This document shows, in pieces, positions 60,911 to 64,000 of a stretch of DNA of 64,000 bases. The notes under the pieces were generated by a model. That model was not told where the DNA came from. It was given only the letters and a program-made list of their open reading frames with translations, and ran no database searches. Each line of letters begins with the position of its first letter. Position 1 is the first letter of the stretch. Both the position numbers and the translations under genes were made by a program. The stretch is from Chryseobacterium sp. FH1 (lineage in GTDB: Bacteria; Bacteroidota; Bacteroidia; Flavobacteriales; Weeksellaceae): positions 474,317 to 538,316 of the forward strand of contig NZ_JPLZ01000002.1 in NCBI RefSeq assembly GCF_000735135.1. Reading direction: 5' to 3'.

Positions 60911-61936
60911 ATGGGTATAATGGATATGTTTACGCAAGAGATTGCGATTGACTTGGGAACTGCGAACACACTTATCATACACAACAACAAAATAGTTGTG
61001 GATCAGCCGTCTATCGTAGCAATAGAGCGCTCTTCTGGCAAGCCGATTGCCGTAGGTGAACAAGCGAAACATATGCAAGGGAAGACCCACGAGGATATTA
61101 AAACTATTCGCCCATTGAAAGATGGTGTAATTGCAGATTTCCACGCCTCAGAACATATGATCAAGGAATTCATCAAACAAATTCCGGGCATCAAAGGAAA
61201 GTTTTTTCAGCCAGCACTTAGGATCGTGATTTGTATTCCTTCAGGAATTACTGAGGTGGAGAAAAGAGCGGTAAGAGATTCAGCTCAAAAAGTTAATGCC
61301 AAAGAAGTTCGTTTGATTTATGAGCCAATGGCCGCTGCAATAGGTGTTGGAATCGATGTTCAGAAACCAGAAGGTAACATGATCATCGACATAGGTGGTG
61401 GAACTACGGAAATTGCTGTGGTTGCATTAGGTGGAATCGTTTGTGATAAATCTGTGAAGATCGCAGGTGACGTTTTCACGAATGATATTGCTTATTATTT
61501 GAGAACACATCATAATTTATATATCGGAGAAAGAACGGCGGAAAGAATCAAAATTGAAGTTGGTTCTGCGGTTGAGGAATTGGATGTTCCAATCGACGAT
61601 ATTCCTGTACAAGGTCGTGATCTGATCACTGGGAAGCCAAAGGAAATTATGGTCAACTATAAAGAAATTGCCAAAGCACTTGACAAATCGATCATCAGAA
61701 TCGAAGATGCGGTAATGGAAACTTTGTCATTGACACCTCCAGAATTGGCCGCTGATATCTACAAGACTGGTATCTATCTTGCTGGTGGTGGAGCGCTTCT
61801 TAGAGGTTTGGCAGACAGACTTCACAGAAAAACGGGACTTCCTGTTTTCGTTGCAGAAGACCCTTTGAGAGCGGTGGTTAGAGGAACCGGGATCGCTCTT
61901 AAGAATATGAACAAATTCAATTTCCTTATCAAGTAA
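60911..61936 (+). CDS. mreB: Rod shape-determining protein MreB
   Basis: This 341-residue bacterial actin has phosphate-1 IAIDLGTANTLI near residues 12-23, phosphate-2 MIIDIGGGTTEIAVV near 157-171, and adenosine-binding GIYLAGGGALLRGLADRL near 286-303. MreB filaments under the inner membrane guide the elongasome. It begins with the amphipathic-type MGIMDMFTQE. mreC, mreD and mrdA follow in the classic order. Confidence 0.97.
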   Translation: MGIMDMFTQEIAIDLGTANTLIIHNNKIVVDQPSIVAIERSSGKPIAVGEQAKHMQGKTHEDIKTIRPLKDGVIADFHASEHMIKEFIKQIPGIKGKFFQPALRIVICIPSGITEVEKRAVRDSAQKVNAKEVRLIYEPMAAAIGVGIDVQKPEGNMIIDIGGGTTEIAVVALGGIVCDKSVKIAGDVFTNDIAYYLRTHHNLYIGERTAERIKIEVGSAVEELDVPIDDIPVQGRDLITGKPKEIMVNYKEIAKALDKSIIRIEDAVMETLSLTPPELAADIYKTGIYLAGGGALLRGLADRLHRKTGLPVFVAEDPLRAVVRGTGIALKNMNKFNFLIK

Positions 61937-61959
61937 TTTAGATTTTCTCAAGTTTTTAG

Positions 61960-62814
61960 ATGGGTGCTTTGCTGAGATTTTTTTCTAAGAATGCTTTGTT
62001 CGCGTTCTTTGTATTCTTGCAATTGGTTGCAATTGTACTTATTTTCAGCAAAAATTCTATGCAGCAAAGTTTTATTGCGGCAAGGACTGCAGCTTTCAAT
62101 TCGTGGGTTTCTGGTTATATAGATGAAGGAACTTCTTATTTGAAACTGAAACAAATCAATGAAGATCTCGTTACTCAAAACAAAGCTTTGATGCTTGAAC
62201 TTTATGGAAAAGACAAGGTCGAAAAACCGAATTTCCGAAGAGTTTACGACACGATAGGTGGCGGACAGATCTATACTTTTGTAGATGGCGAAGTGGTGTT
62301 CAACAGTATCAATAGAAAAGACAATTATTACACGATCAATCGGGGTCGTTTGCAAGGTGTAAGTTCTAATATGGGTGTTATCGCTCCGAAAGGAATTGCC
62401 GGAATCGTCATCAATACTACAGATAATTATTCATTAGTTAAATCGATTCTAAGTGTCAATAAGATCAAGATCAGTGCTTCACTCAAGAAGTCTGGCTATT
62501 TTGGAACACTTTCCTGGAAAGGCGACGACACGAGAACGATGACTCTTTCTGATATTCCAAAATATGTTCCTTTAAAAGTAGGCGATACCGTTGTAACCGA
62601 TGGTAAATCCTCAATTTTCCCTGCAGGAATTTTGGTTGGAACGATTGCTGGTTATGAAGTTGACAGCAAAACTGGATTCTGGGACATCTCTGTAGAACTC
62701 AGCGAGAAAATCGGAAAATTAAGCAAAGTCTATGTCGTACGAAATCTGAAAAAATCCGAAGTTCAGAAAATCGATGATTCATTAAAAGTTCAAATTAAAA
62801 AAGATGGTCAGTAG
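61960..62814 (+). CDS. mreC: Rod shape-determining protein MreC
   Basis: This 284-residue bitopic protein has one N-terminal helix (ALFAFFVFLQLVAIVLIFS), a coiled coil and two beta-barrel domains, with VIAPKGIAGIVINTTDNYSL near residues 140-159 and VVTDGKSSIFPAGILVGTIA near 211-230. MreC links MreB to PBP2 and RodA in the periplasm. It starts 23 bp after mreB, and its end overlaps mreD by 11 bases. Confidence 0.95.
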   Translation: MGALLRFFSKNALFAFFVFLQLVAIVLIFSKNSMQQSFIAARTAAFNSWVSGYIDEGTSYLKLKQINEDLVTQNKALMLELYGKDKVEKPNFRRVYDTIGGGQIYTFVDGEVVFNSINRKDNYYTINRGRLQGVSSNMGVIAPKGIAGIVINTTDNYSLVKSILSVNKIKISASLKKSGYFGTLSWKGDDTRTMTLSDIPKYVPLKVGDTVVTDGKSSIFPAGILVGTIAGYEVDSKTGFWDISVELSEKIGKLSKVYVVRNLKKSEVQKIDDSLKVQIKKDGQ

Positions 62815-63310
62815 AAACGTTGTGTCAGATCTGGTTTTGATCGCATTGTTGACGGCTTTTCAGATCTTCATTCTGAACAGGATTGCTTTGTTTGGGCAAT
62901 ACATTCCGGTGCTTTATCCGGTTTTCGTTATGTTTTATCCATTCTTCAGAAACAGATTTCATTTTTTAGCTTTAAGTTTCATTTTAGGATTATGCGTGGA
63001 TGCATTTTTGGGGACTTGGGGAATCAATGCTTTTGCGACTACGGTTGTGGCTTATTTTAGGACGATCATATTCCGAACTTCCACAGATACAACGACAGAT
63101 TTTTTCTCTTTTCAAAGTATCCAGTGGACGCAATTTATATTCTTTGTTGTAACCAGTATTTTCATTCATCAGGCATTAGTTCAGTATATTGAGTTTTTTA
63201 AATTTGATAGGTTTTTTGAAATTTTATTTAATGTAATAGTTACCAGTATAATTTCGTTTATATTTATATTAGCCTATGCATTAGCATTTAAAATCAAGCA
63301 AAAAGTCTGA
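62804..63310 (+). CDS. mreD: Rod shape-determining protein MreD
   Basis: This 168-residue membrane protein has about five to six helices and the family-type GLCVDAFLGTWGINAFATTVVA block near residues 62-83. MreD belongs to the elongasome core with MreC. It overlaps mreC by 11 bases and lies 81 bp before mrdA. Confidence 0.92.
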   Translation: MVSRNVVSDLVLIALLTAFQIFILNRIALFGQYIPVLYPVFVMFYPFFRNRFHFLALSFILGLCVDAFLGTWGINAFATTVVAYFRTIIFRTSTDTTTDFFSFQSIQWTQFIFFVVTSIFIHQALVQYIEFFKFDRFFEILFNVIVTSIISFIFILAYALAFKIKQKV

Positions 63311-63391
63311 AAACCAGAATGTATTTAGAAAAACAAAAATTGCTTTCACATTGAGGTTGCATATGTCCTCAGAAAAAATTTAAAAGCACAT

Positions 63392-64000
63392 ATGAAATCA
63401 CAATACCTCAAGATCACACTCGCTCTTTCTATCCTTGCAATCATCTTCATTGCAAGATTATCCTATCTGCAATTGTTTACAGACAGGTATGCTCTGAATG
63501 CAGCCAATACTTCTATTAAAACAGAATATATCATTCCCCCAAGAGGCGTTATTTTCGATAGAAACGGAAAGATATTGGTGGGGAATCAACCCTCTTTTGA
63601 GATTTCTTACACAGCAACATTATTAAGACCAGACTTCGATACCATCGGATTTTGTAAATTAATCAATATTTCAAAGCGGGAATTCATCAGTACGATGAAA
63701 AATATCGAGAAAGAAAAATATTATTCTCGCATGACACCGATGACTTTTATGAAAAATCTAAGTCGGGAAGAGATGGCAAGAATTCAGGAGTTGATCTTCA
63801 AATATCCAGCTTTCAGTATTGTTCCACGTCCACAGAGACAATATGAGGTCAATACTTCCGGAAACCTTTTGGGTTATACAAATCAGGTAAATGATGGTGA
63901 TATTAAAAAAGATTCAACCTACTATTTACCAGGAGATTTTGTAGGTAAAAGTGGTGTGGAGAAATCTTATGAAAAGGAACTTCGAGGCGAAAAAGGAATC
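63392..64000 (+). CDS. mrdA: Penicillin-binding protein 2 (MrdA), 5' part only
   Basis: The ATG at 63392 opens a frame running off the window end (203 residues visible). It has an N-terminal membrane helix (ITLALSILAIIFIARLSYL), the PBP2 motif IIPPRGVIFDRNGKILVGN near residues 47-65, and the pedestal-domain segment LLGYTNQV..DGDIKKDS with GKSGVEKSYEKELRG near 186-200. The transpeptidase domain lies beyond the window. It completes the mreBCD-mrdA set for cell elongation. Confidence 0.95.
   Translation, partial: MKSQYLKITLALSILAIIFIARLSYLQLFTDRYALNAANTSIKTEYIIPPRGVIFDRNGKILVGNQPSFEISYTATLLRPDFDTIGFCKLINISKREFISTMKNIEKEKYYSRMTPMTFMKNLSREEMARIQELIFKYPAFSIVPRPQRQYEVNTSGNLLGYTNQVNDGDIKKDSTYYLPGDFVGKSGVEKSYEKELRGEKGI

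Overview
The window looks like chromosomal DNA of a flavobacterium close to Chryseobacterium (Weeksellaceae). The base composition is AT-rich. Several secreted proteins end in type A type-IX-secretion (T9SS) sorting domains. Many genes are preceded by Bacteroidetes-type -7 boxes (TAnnTTTG). There is an alternative complex III (act) operon, an S46 dipeptidyl-peptidase, and frequent small exported proteins of Bacteroidetes-only families. Family assignments rest on reading motifs by eye; no database search was run.

Layout. 1-434: 3' end of a class A penicillin-binding protein. 474-3948: SelO AMPylase, a toxin-antitoxin-like pair and a polytopic membrane protein. 4006-8678 (minus): T9SS secreted BNR-repeat protein, TPR/HTH membrane regulator and SPOR protein. 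8866-17283: actABCDEF, the quinol:cytochrome c oxidoreductase of the respiratory chain. 17360-19775: 3'-5' exonuclease, DUF59 Fe-S protein, an OsmC-fold protein lacking both cysteines, and HMG-CoA lyase. 20023-24030: pepT, sufE, GT9 and GT2 glycosyltransferases, VanZ-like protein. 24272-25253: an orphan nuclease-like gene beside two identical tRNA-Val genes. 25298-29502 (minus): folC and an energy-transduction cluster in which ExbB lies between two TonB-like paralogues with no ExbD. 29724-36782: peptidase, transporters, nth, bcp, small enzymes. 36838-41549: DPP7-type peptidase, META lipoprotein, a complete OsmC, and a doubly frameshifted TPR/HTH gene. 41755-56016: second T9SS protein, hflX, antiporter, CAT-like protein, and a run of uncharacterised exported proteins including a DUF2059/SecD-head fusion. 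56018-60624 (minus): hemA-hemC-hemD and hemE for tetrapyrrole synthesis, interrupted by several repeat families. 60911-64000: mreB-mreC-mreD and the start of mrdA (PBP2), the rod-shape operon.

How the genes work together. The act complex and the heme pathway serve respiration; the act proteins alone need six or more covalent hemes. mreBCD/mrdA and the class A PBP build the wall. SufE and the DUF59 protein belong to Fe-S assembly. The T9SS proteins, S46 peptidase, DUF885 protein and PepT fit a protein- and peptide-degrading lifestyle.

The most unusual signal is a pair of roughly 90-105 bp intergenic elements, at 19800-19886 and 57060-57163. They can adopt the same long hairpin, and differences between the copies are compensated in both arms. 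Each ends 17-25 bp upstream of a minus-strand start codon (HMG-CoA lyase and hemE), in the same orientation. Next in interest are the ExbD-less ExbB cluster, the SecD-head fusion, and the TPR/HTH gene whose signal peptide is broken by an 11-bp tandem duplication.
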